Shown here piece after piece: positions 26,011-34,766 of a stretch of 59,986 nt of DNA. The translations under genes and the position numbers were made by a program. The stretch's first letter is position 1. Every line of letters begins with the position of its first letter. Origin of the DNA: Streptomyces sp. AcH 505 (GTDB lineage: Bacteria > Actinomycetota > Actinomycetes > Streptomycetales > Streptomycetaceae); the NCBI RefSeq assembly GCF_000818175.1, contig NZ_JTIY01000001.1:694924-754909 (forward strand), in the 5' to 3' direction. Under the pieces are notes generated by a model, which was not told the DNA's origin, did no database searches, and saw nothing but the letters and a program-made list of their open reading frames with translations.

Positions 26011-26040
26011 CGCGGCCCGGGGGCCGCCCTCAGCCAGGGC

Positions 26041-26406
26041 CTAGGCCTCGCGGCCCGGGTTCAGGTCCTCGGCGCGCAGGGCCAGGTCCTGGAGCACCTC
26101 GGTGGACGTGACGTCCTGCTGGCCCGTGTCGTGCACCCGGGCCAGCATCACGAAGGAGAGGCTGAAGGCGCCGACGAGTTGCTGGATGGCGCCGCCGACC
26201 TCGCGGCCGACCAGGGTGGCGATCTCCTCGGCCGTCGCGTCGCCCGGGATCTCGATCTTCGGCATCGTCTCGTTGAGCAGCGCCGTCACGATCCCGGGCT
26301 CGCCCGCCAGGTCCTCGCGTTCCGAGCCCTCCTCCAGCAGCCGCTGCCACTCGCTGGCTTCGGTGAGGATGCCGATCACTCGCTTCAGGACCTCGCTCTG
26401 TTCCAT
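26041..26406 (-). CDS. unknown small protein (121 aa)
   Basis: A 121-residue acidic, mostly helical soluble protein starting MEQSEVLKRVIGILTEASEWQRLLEEG. It has no signal, membrane segment or known motif that I recognise. Codon use is normal for the region, which supports it being real. ATG 26406 is the natural start, though its ribosome site is weak. It is a single gene converging on the ABC exporter unit and divergent from the M4 protease gene. Confidence 0.65.
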   Translation of the reverse strand: MEQSEVLKRVIGILTEASEWQRLLEEGSEREDLAGEPGIVTALLNETMPKIEIPGDATAEEIATLVGREVGGAIQQLVGAFSLSFVMLARVHDTGQQDVTSTEVLQDLALRAEDLNPGREA

Positions 26407-26826
26407 CCCGCGAGCATAGGTGGACGCGGTGTACCCGTACGGGAGGACACCGGCCACGCGCGGCTCGCCGGGCGAGAAGCGGATGGAAAAGAATCAGCCA
26501 CAATAGGTGGCGATCTCGGCCACCGACCTTGAGTCGTCGCTCAACAATCTGTTCACAAAGGACCGGGCGGGCCCCGATCTTGACGGCCTCTTCGATCCGG
26601 GCCGACCCACATCCTGGCCGGTCCGGGGCCGATGCCCGACGAAACGTCCGCTTAACGAACATGACACAACTCGCAGCGAACGAATCCGGCCAACTTGTTG
26701 ACGCGCTCCTGACAGGAAGGTGCGTGTACTGCCACTCTTCCCCCGTTCTCCGCACCACAACTCTCCGTTTGCTTACACCGGGCCGCCCACCCCGCGGCCT
26801 GGACCCCCCTCGCATAAGGAGTTCGC
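26407..26826. promoter_or_regulatory. 420-bp divergent intergenic region before the M4 protease gene
   Basis: No credible gene; local GC and codon pattern fall. At 26497-26524 three half-sites alternate, GCCAC-aatag-GTGGC-gatctcg-GCCAC, so two mutually exclusive hairpins are possible. TTGACG at 26698-26703 is a possible -35 element for the protease gene, but the -10 is unclear. AAGGAG just before 26827 is the protease ribosome site. Confidence 0.35.
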
Positions 26827-28890
26827 GTGAGACCCACGCCCAGCCGTCGTGCCACAGCGATCGGCGCTCTGATAACCGCAGCAGCTCTCCTCTCCGTCGG
26901 TGTGCAGGCAGGCACCGCCTCCGCCACGGCCGACAGCGCCAACGCCCCCGCGTTGCCTGCCGCGTTGGCGGGGCAGGCGGCCCGCACCGCCGATCCCGGT
27001 GCGCTGCCGCGTGACCTCTCCCCCGCCCAGCGGACCGCGCTGATCAAGAAGGCCGACGCAGGCAAGGCGGCCAAGGCCAAGGAACTCGGCCTCGGCGCGC
27101 AGGAGAAGCTCGTCGTACGGGACGTCGTCCAGGACATCGACGGCACCACGCACACCCGTTACGAGCGCACCTACGACGGTCTTCCCGTCCTCGGTGGCGA
27201 CCTGGTCGTCGCCGAGTCGAAGGCCGGCGCCACCGAGTCCGTCGTCAAGGCGGCCAGGGCGACGCTGAAGAACGTCGACACCACCGCCGACATCGCGCCC
27301 GCCGTCGCCCAGAAGCAGGCGCTGGGTCTCGCGGCCGCCGACGGTTCGAAGAAGACCGCGCCCGACAGCGCCCCGCGCAAGGTGGTCTGGCTGACCGACG
27401 GCGCACCGACCCTCGCGTACGAGACGGTCGTCGGCGGGCTCCAGGAGGACGGCACGCCCAACCAGCTGCACGTCGTCACGGACGCCACCACGGGCAAGAA
27501 GATCTTCCAGTGGCAGGGCATCGAGACCGGTGTCGGCAACACCCAGTACAGCGGCACGGTGACGGTCAACTCCGTCCACTCGGGCTCGACGTACAACCTG
27601 ACCGACAGCGCGCGCGGCAACCACAAGACGTACAACCTGAACCGCGGCACGTCGGGCACCGGCACGCTGTTCTCGGGCCCCGACGACACCTGGGGCAACG
27701 GGACCACGTCCAACACCGAGACGGCCGCCGCCGACGCCGCGTACGGCGCCGGGCTGACGTGGGACTACTACAAGAACGTGCACGGCCGCACCGGCATCAA
27801 CGGTGACGGCGTCGGCGCGTACTCGCGGGTCCACTACAGCAGCGGTTATGTCAACGCGTTCTGGGACGACTCCTGCTTCTGCATGACGTACGGCGACGGG
27901 TCGGGCAACGCCGACCCGCTGACGTCGATCGACGTCGCCGCCCACGAGATGTCCCACGGGGTGACCGCGGCGACGGCCGGCCTGGTCTACAGCGGTGAGT
28001 CCGGCGGCCTCAACGAGGCCACCTCGGACATCTTCGCGACCTCGGTCGAGTTCTACGCCAACAACGCGTCGGACCCGGGTGACTACCTCATCGGCGAGAA
28101 GATCGACATCAACGGCGACGGCACCCCGCTGCGCTACCAGGACAAGCCGAGCAGGGACGGTGGCTCCCCGGACAACTGGTCCTCCAGCCTCGGCAACCTC
28201 GACGTGCACTACTCGTCGGGTCCCGCGAACCACTTCTTCTACCTGCTCTCCGAGGGCAGCGGCGCCAAGACCATCAACGGCGTCTCGTACAACTCCCCCA
28301 CCTCGGACGGGCTCCCGGTCACCGGCATCGGCCGGGCGAAGGCCGAGCAGATCTGGTTCAAGGCCCTCTCCACCCAGTTCACCAGCAGGACCAACTACGC
28401 GTCGGCCCGCACCGGGACGCTCGCCGTGGCCGGTCAGCTGTACGGCACGACCAGCGCCGAGTACAAGTCCGTCGCCGACGCGTGGGCCGGCATCAACGTC
28501 GGCACCCGCCCGGGTGGCGGCGACCCGGGCAACCCGCCCACCGGCACGGTCTTCCAGAACACCACGCCGGTCACCATCCCCGACCACGGCGCGGCTGTCA
28601 CCTCGTCGGTCAACGTCACCGGGATCACCGGCAACGCCCCCAGCACCCTCAAGGCGGACGTGAACATCACGCACACCTGGCGTGGTGACCTGGTCATCGA
28701 CCTGGTGGCACCGGACGGAACGGCCTACCGGCTGAAGAACTCCAGCAGCAGCGACTCGGCGGACAACGTCGTCGCGACCTACACCGTGAACGCCTCCTCG
28801 GAGGTGGCCAACGGCACGTGGAAGCTGAAGGTCCAGGATGTCGCGTCCAGCGACACCGGACGGATCAACAGCTTCAAGCTCACCTTCTGA
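26827..28890 (+). CDS. secreted thermolysin-family (M4) neutral metalloprotease with P-domain
   Basis: A 687-residue extracellular zinc protease. An Ala-rich signal peptide (to about TASATA) is followed by a propeptide of FTP/PepSY type (ERTYDGLPVLGGDL) and the M4 catalytic domain. The catalytic domain has HEMSH (His373, Glu374, His377), the third zinc ligand in GGLNEATSDI and the active-site His segment HYSSGPANHFFY. A Gly/Pro linker (GTRPGGGDPGNPPTG) leads to a C-terminal proprotein-convertase P-domain with ITHTWRGDLVIDLVAPDGT. It degrades proteins outside the cell after autoprocessing. Start GTG 26827 has AAGGAG close upstream. A strong terminator follows at 28938. Confidence 0.95.
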   Translation: MRPTPSRRATAIGALITAAALLSVGVQAGTASATADSANAPALPAALAGQAARTADPGALPRDLSPAQRTALIKKADAGKAAKAKELGLGAQEKLVVRDVVQDIDGTTHTRYERTYDGLPVLGGDLVVAESKAGATESVVKAARATLKNVDTTADIAPAVAQKQALGLAAADGSKKTAPDSAPRKVVWLTDGAPTLAYETVVGGLQEDGTPNQLHVVTDATTGKKIFQWQGIETGVGNTQYSGTVTVNSVHSGSTYNLTDSARGNHKTYNLNRGTSGTGTLFSGPDDTWGNGTTSNTETAAADAAYGAGLTWDYYKNVHGRTGINGDGVGAYSRVHYSSGYVNAFWDDSCFCMTYGDGSGNADPLTSIDVAAHEMSHGVTAATAGLVYSGESGGLNEATSDIFATSVEFYANNASDPGDYLIGEKIDINGDGTPLRYQDKPSRDGGSPDNWSSSLGNLDVHYSSGPANHFFYLLSEGSGAKTINGVSYNSPTSDGLPVTGIGRAKAEQIWFKALSTQFTSRTNYASARTGTLAVAGQLYGTTSAEYKSVADAWAGINVGTRPGGGDPGNPPTGTVFQNTTPVTIPDHGAAVTSSVNVTGITGNAPSTLKADVNITHTWRGDLVIDLVAPDGTAYRLKNSSSSDSADNVVATYTVNASSEVANGTWKLKVQDVASSDTGRINSFKLTF

Positions 28891-28937
28891 CCGATCGGTC
28901 AGACCGCACCACCGCACCACCGCACTGATCGTCCAGA

Positions 28938-28969
28938 GCCGCCCGGGGTGCCCCCACACCCCGGGCGGC
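28938..28969 (+). terminator. terminator after the M4 protease gene
   Basis: GCCGCCCGGGGTG (28938-28950) and CACCCCGGGCGGC (28957-28969) form a perfect 13-bp stem with a six-base loop, 47 bases after the stop codon. There is no long U tract, as is usual for Streptomyces. Confidence 0.8.
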
Positions 28970-29048
28970 TTCGGCGTGGCCGGATACCGCCGATACGCTG
29001 ACGCTCCTGTGCCGATTGACCCGTTGTGCCGATTCTTGGAGAGTGCGC

Positions 29049-29981
29049 GTGCGTTCGTGGGGACGGTGTCTCGATCTGGCCGGGGTACGCGGCGGTGCGC
29101 TGCGCTCCGACTACACCCTCGCCGAGCGGTATCTGCGGCGCCGCGAGTTCGCGCTGCGCGGTGTGGTGCGGGTGCTGGCGCCGCCGGAGTTCCAGCCGCA
29201 CGCGGTCGTCGGCGCCGCGCTGCTCTGCTTCACCGACGACATCTGCGACCGGGGGCCCGCCGAGGAGCGCACCGCGCGGTTCGAGACCTGGGCCGGGCAC
29301 GTGGGGGCGGCGCTGGACACCGGCACCTCGCACCACCCGCTGCTGCGCGCCTATCTGCACTCGGCCGGGGAGCGCGGTCTGTCCAGGCACTGGGCGGACA
29401 CCTATCTGGCCGGGACCCGGATCGACCTGGACTTCCCCGGCTTCGCCGACGAGGGCGCGTACCAGCGCTACATCGACACGCTGACCTGGCCGGGCATCAT
29501 GCTCAGCACGGGCCTGACCCCCCACCTGGTCCCGGACAAGCAGTTCGCCGAGTCCTGCCGGCTGGTCGCCGACGGCGCGCAGCGCGCCGATCTGCTGACC
29601 GACCTGTCGGATGACCTGCGGGACGGCCGGCTGGCGCTGCCCCGCTCCGACCTCGCACGGTACGGCGTCACGCGGGAGGATCTGGAGCAGGGCCGGGACA
29701 CCCCCGGCGTACGGAACCTGATCGCGGCGACGGCGGCCACCGCCCGCGAGGCGCTGCTGGAGGCGGACCGGATCGTCGGTGAAGTCCCTCCGGAGTACCG
29801 CGCGTTGGTGCTCAGTCTCCTCGGTCTCTACCACCACAGGCTCGACAACGTCAGCGCGCTGGGCGCCGCCGTCACCCGGCGCCCGGTGCGCGACAACCCG
29901 GTGGAGTGTGTACGGGTGCTGAACAGGGCGCGGCACGACTCCCGTAACGAGTCGCTGTGGGAGAACGCGCAGGACCGGTAG
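29049..29981 (+). CDS. squalene/phytoene synthase-family protein
   Basis: A 310-residue head-to-head prenyl-transferase-like protein. The first Asp-rich motif is FTDDICDRG (Asp63/Asp64) and the second is TDLSDDLRDGR, with YGVTREDL between it and the C-terminal helices, as in squalene and phytoene synthases. These enzymes join two C15 or C20 diphosphates in the cytoplasm. No other carotenoid or hopanoid gene adjoins it, so the substrate is open and it may have lost the classical role. GTG 29049 has GGAGAG five bases upstream; GTG 29043 and a TTG at 29016 are poorer starts. Confidence 0.85.
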   Translation: MRSWGRCLDLAGVRGGALRSDYTLAERYLRRREFALRGVVRVLAPPEFQPHAVVGAALLCFTDDICDRGPAEERTARFETWAGHVGAALDTGTSHHPLLRAYLHSAGERGLSRHWADTYLAGTRIDLDFPGFADEGAYQRYIDTLTWPGIMLSTGLTPHLVPDKQFAESCRLVADGAQRADLLTDLSDDLRDGRLALPRSDLARYGVTREDLEQGRDTPGVRNLIAATAATAREALLEADRIVGEVPPEYRALVLSLLGLYHHRLDNVSALGAAVTRRPVRDNPVECVRVLNRARHDSRNESLWENAQDR

Positions 29982-30037
29982 CCGCCACCGCCGGCTACCG
30001 GCCCAGTCAGGAGTCCGCCCTTCCGGAGAAGGCGCGG

Positions 30038-31288
30038 TCAGTTGGGGTTCTGCGCGTTGGTCAGCGTCTCCCAGGCGACGAACAGGTTGTTCGTCCCCGA
30101 GGGCCGCTGCTGCTGGGTGAGCGTCTGGGTGTTGGTCATCGCGACGCCGTGCAGCGTGTTCAGCGTGTTGAACCCGACCTCGGTGATCGGACCCAGTCCG
30201 AGGGTGAGGTTGCCGCCGCACAGGTTGGACGGCGCCGAAGCCGCCCCGACCTGGAACTTGGACTGGAAGCCGAGCGCCTGCCGCAGCCGCTCGCCGACCT
30301 GCGGGTAGAGGTCCTGGCCCTGGATGCGCGAGGTCTCCAGGACGTGCGAGATGGACGAGATGCCGTAGCCGGTGTGGACGAAGTCCCGGCAGGTCTCCTG
30401 GGTGAGACCGGTCATGGCCGAACCGAAGGTGGACTGGCCCTGCCAGTAACCGACGATCTTGTCGCGGGTGTTGAGGTTCTGGCTGGGCACGGTCTTCGGC
30501 AGGTCGCCGTCCGACGCCAGGTAGACGTAGGCGGGTACGCGCGTCAGATAGAGACTGATCGCCTTGTCGTAACTCGTCTTGTCGTCCAGGTAGACGGAGA
30601 TGCTGGTGGCCGCCTCCACCATCGTCAGCTCCCAGTTCCCGTTGGAGTTGGAGCCGTTGATGAGCTTGGGGAGGTAGACGTTGCGCAGCATGGTGTCGAA
30701 CCGCGCCTGGTTGGGCCAGTTGCCGTAGACGTGCTTGATGATCTCGGCGGCCTTGGGCCAGGAGGAGCCCGCCCAGCCGGTCTGCAGCGGCGCGTTGCTG
30801 TTGGTGTGGTCCTTGATCGTGGCCGACCAGGCGTCCATCAGCTTGATGGACTCCTGCGCGTACCGGTCGTCGCGGGTGATGTACCAGGCGAGCGCGTCCG
30901 TGTACGCGGCTATCGCGTCCTCGCGCTCGTCGGTGCAGCCGTTGTTGGGGTTGGAGTACGAGCCGCACTCGACGGTCGCGCGCGCCTTGGGCGTGCGGGA
31001 CAGGGAGGCGTAATTACTCCCGATCATCTGGTCGTAGGCGGCCTTCCACGGCTGGGCGCTCGCCTGGACCTTGGAGCGTACGAAGTCGAGCTGGGCCGTG
31101 TTCAGGTTGACGCCGGGGTGGGTGAAGGCGGCGGGTGCCTGGGCCACGGCCGGGGTGACGGCCGCCTGGACCGCCTTCGCCGCCGGGGCGGGCTTGGCCG
31201 CCATGGCCGGGGACATGAAGGCCGCGGCCGAGAGGCCGGCGAGGGCCGCGGCGAGTCCGACGATTCTGGGGATGGTTCCGGGGCGCAT
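30038..31288 (-). CDS. secreted alginate-lyase-family protein
   Basis: A 416-residue protein with a signal peptide (helix AALAGLSAAAFMSPAMA, cleavage near AMA-AKP) and an all-helical alginate-lyase-family domain. Recognisable parts are NNGCTDEREDAIAAYTDALAWYITRDDRYA, KHVYGNWPNQARFD and NSNGNWELTMVEAATSISVYLDD. Members of this (alpha/alpha) toroid family cleave uronic-acid polysaccharides by beta-elimination. Actinobacterial members are barely characterised and the polymer is not clear. ATG 31288 has GGAAGG ten bases upstream. Possible promoter and operator lie at 31346-31423. Convergent with the squalene-synthase-like gene. Confidence 0.85.
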   Translation of the reverse strand: MRPGTIPRIVGLAAALAGLSAAAFMSPAMAAKPAPAAKAVQAAVTPAVAQAPAAFTHPGVNLNTAQLDFVRSKVQASAQPWKAAYDQMIGSNYASLSRTPKARATVECGSYSNPNNGCTDEREDAIAAYTDALAWYITRDDRYAQESIKLMDAWSATIKDHTNSNAPLQTGWAGSSWPKAAEIIKHVYGNWPNQARFDTMLRNVYLPKLINGSNSNGNWELTMVEAATSISVYLDDKTSYDKAISLYLTRVPAYVYLASDGDLPKTVPSQNLNTRDKIVGYWQGQSTFGSAMTGLTQETCRDFVHTGYGISSISHVLETSRIQGQDLYPQVGERLRQALGFQSKFQVGAASAPSNLCGGNLTLGLGPITEVGFNTLNTLHGVAMTNTQTLTQQQRPSGTNNLFVAWETLTNAQNPN

Positions 31289-31334
31289 GTGGGGGATGCC
31301 TTCCGGTGGGCGGGCGTTCCGCAAATCCCCTCTG

Positions 31335-31361
31335 GTTCATGGATAGTTCATGGACATGAAC
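31335..31361. promoter_or_regulatory. operator-like GTTCATG repeats upstream of the alginate-lyase-family gene
   Basis: GTTCATG occurs at 31335-31341 and 31346-31352, and its complement CATGAAC at 31355-31361. The last two form a perfect 16-bp palindrome with a two-base centre. A further ATGAAC half-site is at 31435-31440. The cluster lies in the untranslated leader, about 50-70 bases before the start codon, and looks like a repressor site. Confidence 0.5.
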
Positions 31362-31395
31362 ACTGAGTGGGTTTGTGAACTCTGGTGAGTGAGGA

Positions 31396-31423
31396 ACTTA
31401 AGGGCATCCCCGCATCGCGTCAA
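31396..31423 (-). promoter_or_regulatory. possible promoter of the alginate-lyase-family gene
   Basis: On the minus strand TTGACG (31418-31423) and TTAAGT (31396-31401) are spaced by 16 bases. Transcription would begin near 31389, upstream of the GTTCATG operator cluster and about 100 bases before the start codon. The -35 is good, the -10 only fair. Confidence 0.35.
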
Positions 31424-31456
31424 GGTCTGGACCTATGAACGGCGCGCACGCGAAAG

Positions 31457-31490
31457 CCGGGCCCGGTCCCTCATCAGGGACCGGACCCGG
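31457..31490 (-). terminator. terminator after the alpha-glucan phosphorylase gene
   Basis: CCGGGCCCGGTCCCT (31457-31471) and AGGGACCGGACCCGG (31476-31490) pair over 15 positions with one mismatch and a four-base loop, 20 bases beyond the phosphorylase stop. Confidence 0.8.
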
Positions 31491-31509
31491 CCGGGGTGCT
31501 GAGTGACGG

Positions 31510-34152
31510 TCAGCGCATCAGCAGTCCCGCGCCGTCCGTCACCGTCTCGGCCGGCAGGGTGACCAGCCCGAGGTCGGCGCCGGTGGCGAGCAGCGGGTGC
31601 GAGGGCAGCACCCGCACGGTGTAGCCGTACGGCCCGGTGCGGTCAAGACCGAGCGGCCCCTCGTACATCCAGCGGCCCTCGGCGTCCGGTCCGCTCACCG
31701 GCTTCAGCGGGAAGGTCTGCGCGTCCACGATCGTGTCGTCCGAGCCGACCCGTCCCGCGACGGCTTGCACCTCCACGTCGTCGGGGCGCAGTTCGCCGAG
31801 GCCGACACCGACGCGCAGGGCGAGGGTGCTGCCCAGCGCGGCCGTCCGGTCGGCCGCGGGGGCCGTGACGGTCTCGACATGGTCCACCGTCACATGCGGC
31901 CACAGGGTCCGGATGTGGTACTTCCAGGTGGCGAGTTCGGCGGCCGTGGCCGCGTCCAGCGCCCGGTGGGCCCGCGCCGCCGGCGCGTACAGCCGCTCCA
32001 CGTACTCCCGGACCATCCGGCCCGCGAGGACCTTCGGGCCGAGGGTGACGAGGGTGCGGCGGACCATCTCGATCCAGCGCTCCGGCAGTCCGCTGTCGCC
32101 GCCGTGGTCGTAGAAGCGCGGCGCGACCCGGTCCTCGATCAGCTCGTAGAGGGCGTTGGCCTCCAGCTCGTCCCTGCGGTTCTCGTCCGTGGCCGCCACC
32201 CCGTCGGCCGTCGGGATGGCCCAGCCGAAGTCCGGCTCGAACCACTCGTCCCACCAGCCGTCCAGCACCGACAGGTTGAGGCAGCCGTTGAGCGCGGCCT
32301 TCATCCCGCTGGTCCCGCACGCCTCAAGAGGCCGCAGCGGGTTGTTCAGCCACACGTCGCAGCCCGGGTAGAGCTTCTGCGCCATCGCCATGCCGTAGTC
32401 GGGCAGGAAGACGATGCGGTGCCGCACCCGCGGGTCGTCGGCGAACCGCACCAGCTCCTGCACCAGCCGCTTGCCGCCGTCGTCCGCCGGATGCGCCTTG
32501 CCGGCGACGACGATCTGCACCGGCCGCTCCGGGTCGAGCAGCAGCCGCGTCAGCCGCTCCCGGTCACGCAGCATCAGGGTCAGCCGCTTGTACGAGGGGA
32601 CGCGCCGGGCGAAGCCGATGGTCAGCACGTCCGGGTCGAGCACCCCGTCGATCCAGCCCAGCTCGGCCGCGGCGGCGCCGCGCTGGCGCCAGGACGCGTG
32701 CAGCCGCTTGCGCACCTCCGTCACCAGCTGGGCGCGCAGCGTGCGGCGTACGTCCCAGACGTCCCCGTCGGGGATGTCGGCGACGGCGTCCCAGCGCTGC
32801 GAGCCGCCGACGGACAGGGCGTGTTCGGTACGGCCGTCGCCGATCTGCCGGGCGCCGAGCGCGACGACCTCGGGGGCCACCCAGGTCGGTGCGTGCACCC
32901 CGTTGGTGACGGAGGTGATCGGCACCTCCTCGGCGTCGAAGCCGGGCCACAGCCCGGAGAACATCTCGCGGCTGACGGCGCCGTGCAGGGTGGAGACGCC
33001 GTTGGCCCGCTGGGCGAGCCGCAGCCCCATCACGGCCATGTTGAACAGGTTCGGCTCGCCGCCCGGGTAGGTCTCCATGCCGAGGCCGAGGACCCGTTCG
33101 ACATTCACGCCGGGCAGTTCGCCGTCGTCGCCGAAGTGCCGGGCGACCAGGTCCCGGTCGAAACGGTCGATACCGGCGGGGACCGGGGTGTGGGTGGTGA
33201 AGACGGTGCCGGCCCTGACGGTCTCCAGCGCCGCCTCGAAGCCGAGCCCGGTGTCGGCCAGCTCCCTGATCCGCTCCAGGCCGAGGAATCCGGCGTGGCC
33301 CTCGTTGGTGTGGAACACCTCGGGCGCCGCGTGTCCGGTGAGCCGGCAGTACGTGCGCAGGGCCCGGACGCCGCCGATGCCCAGCAGCATCTCCTGGAGC
33401 AGCCGGTGTTCGCTGCCGCCGCCGTAGAGCCGGTCGGTGACCTCGCGCTCGCCCGGGCCGTTCTCCTCGACGTCGGAGTCGAGCATCAGCAGCGGCACCC
33501 GGCCGACCTGCGCCTGCCAGACGCAGGCGTGCAGCTGACGGCCGCCGGGCAGCGCGAGGGTCACCCGGGCGGGTGTGCCGTCCTCCTCCTGCAGCAACGT
33601 CAGCGGAAGTTCGTTGGGGTCGAGCACCGGATACTGCTCCTGCTGCCAGCCGTCCCTGGACAGCGACTGGCGGAAGTAGCCGTGCCGGTAGAGCAGGCCC
33701 ACCCCGATGAGGGGTACGCCCAGGTCGCTGGCGGCCTTGAGATGGTCGCCGGCGAGGATGCCGAGCCCGCCCGAGTACTGCGGCAGGGCGGCGGTGACGC
33801 CGAATTCGGGCGAGAAGTAGCCGACCGCAGCGGGCAGCTCGCCGCCCTGGTCGTCCCGCTCCTGGTACCAGCGGGCGCCCCGCAGGTATTCGCCGAGGTC
33901 ATCGGCTGCCGCGTGCAGTCTGTCCAGGAACTCGGCGTCCGCGGCCAGCTCGGTCAGCCGGGCGGCCGACACGGTCCCGAGGAGCCGTACGGGATCGCCG
34001 TCGGCGGCCCGCCACCCGCGGGGGTCGACGTCCTTGAACAGCTCACGGGTCTCGGTGTGCCAGGACCAGCGCAGGTTGCGGGCGAGGTCGCTGAGGGGTC
34101 GCAGAGGTTCGGGCAGGACTGGGCGGACGGTGAACCGACGGATTGCCTTCAC
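31510..34152 (-). CDS. glgP: alpha-glucan (glycogen) phosphorylase
   Basis: An 880-residue GT35 alpha-glucan phosphorylase of the bacterial AlgP/GlgP type with the N-terminal DUF3417 segment (PEPLRPLSDLARNLRWSWH). It releases glucose-1-phosphate from the non-reducing ends of alpha-1,4-glucan using pyridoxal phosphate. Motifs include YFSPEFGVTAALPQYSGGLG, VFHTNEGHAGFLGLERI, TNGVHAPTWV, FARRVPSYKRLTL and the cofactor-lysine region PLEACGTSGMKAALNG. GTG 34152 is chosen because GGTGGA precedes it and residues from VKAIRRFTVRP match the family start. Divergent from the GlgE operon across 614 bases. Confidence 0.94.
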   Translation of the reverse strand: MKAIRRFTVRPVLPEPLRPLSDLARNLRWSWHTETRELFKDVDPRGWRAADGDPVRLLGTVSAARLTELAADAEFLDRLHAAADDLGEYLRGARWYQERDDQGGELPAAVGYFSPEFGVTAALPQYSGGLGILAGDHLKAASDLGVPLIGVGLLYRHGYFRQSLSRDGWQQEQYPVLDPNELPLTLLQEEDGTPARVTLALPGGRQLHACVWQAQVGRVPLLMLDSDVEENGPGEREVTDRLYGGGSEHRLLQEMLLGIGGVRALRTYCRLTGHAAPEVFHTNEGHAGFLGLERIRELADTGLGFEAALETVRAGTVFTTHTPVPAGIDRFDRDLVARHFGDDGELPGVNVERVLGLGMETYPGGEPNLFNMAVMGLRLAQRANGVSTLHGAVSREMFSGLWPGFDAEEVPITSVTNGVHAPTWVAPEVVALGARQIGDGRTEHALSVGGSQRWDAVADIPDGDVWDVRRTLRAQLVTEVRKRLHASWRQRGAAAAELGWIDGVLDPDVLTIGFARRVPSYKRLTLMLRDRERLTRLLLDPERPVQIVVAGKAHPADDGGKRLVQELVRFADDPRVRHRIVFLPDYGMAMAQKLYPGCDVWLNNPLRPLEACGTSGMKAALNGCLNLSVLDGWWDEWFEPDFGWAIPTADGVAATDENRRDELEANALYELIEDRVAPRFYDHGGDSGLPERWIEMVRRTLVTLGPKVLAGRMVREYVERLYAPAARAHRALDAATAAELATWKYHIRTLWPHVTVDHVETVTAPAADRTAALGSTLALRVGVGLGELRPDDVEVQAVAGRVGSDDTIVDAQTFPLKPVSGPDAEGRWMYEGPLGLDRTGPYGYTVRVLPSHPLLATGADLGLVTLPAETVTDGAGLLMR

Positions 34153-34766
34153 GTGTTCCACCTTCGCAAGGGACATACGTAGCACGAGGGACGCACCGCT
34201 CTGTACGTCCCGACGCCACCCGACGTTAGCCGTACCCTGCCCTCCGAAACCACGGCGCATGAGCGCACGCCCCCGTGTCTTTCCGCGCCGCGTGGGAAGT
34301 CGCTTACCTGTGATGGCAAATATGACGGTAAGACTGGCGGCGAATGCCCGAACAGGCTCGCGCACGGTCCTCCTCCAGTGGAGGATTGGGTGACCACGTC
34401 GCCGCCACGGGCCGGTTCGCCCTGGTGGCACCGTGCGCCCTTTTCCAGTTCGGTTTTTCACACCCCCACAGTGGGCTCAGCAGTTGGCCCCGTCCTTGAC
34501 CCAGTAGTTGGCAGAGCGCCGGATTGGCCCCCCGAAACGGGTGGGAAGGCTCCTCCGGTACGCACGGCACACGAGCGCGTCCCCACCCGATCCCAGCGCT
34601 ATTCGAGTGAACGCGGACAGGAGCGGCCATGCCCGCAGCCCGTCAGTCGTCGACCAAGCGGCTACAAAGAACAGCAAACCTTAATAAAAACCCCACGAGC
34701 CCCCAACCGGCTCGTGCCGCTCCACCCGCCCTGCCTGTCACGCCCGCACGACCCTCAGGAAATGCA
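34153..34766. promoter_or_regulatory. 614-bp divergent region and AT-rich leader between glgP and glgE
   Basis: No gene is supported. It contains CTTACC/GGTAAG (34303-34332) and TCCTCC-AGT-GGAGGA (34371-34385) as inverted repeats. The part from about 34660 to 34695 is conspicuously A/T rich for this genome (around CCTTAATAAAAACC). A frame from ATG 34629 runs into glgE, but its third-position GC is only about 50 percent, so I treat it as untranslated leader. A perfect hairpin lies at 34694-34716. Confidence 0.45.
34694..34716 (-). terminator. terminator-like hairpin in the glgE leader, minus strand
   Basis: CACGAGCC (34694-34701) and GGCTCGTG (34709-34716) form a perfect 8-bp stem with a seven-base loop. 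Read on the minus strand the stem is followed by GGGTTTTTATTAAGG, a U-rich tail, so it has the form of an intrinsic terminator for leftward (antisense) transcription. On the plus strand it would be a leader hairpin just upstream of the glgE ribosome site. Confidence 0.45.

Noticed and set aside
26507..26701. Possible 64-residue gene in the protease upstream region
   Set aside because: Atypical codon use, no ribosome site and no similarity that I recognise.
34629..34766. N-terminal extension of GlgE from ATG 34629
   Set aside because: Third-position GC is about half, against more than 90 percent in neighbouring genes. GTG 34767 with AGGAA is preferred, although the ATG also has a good site and is kept as an alternative.
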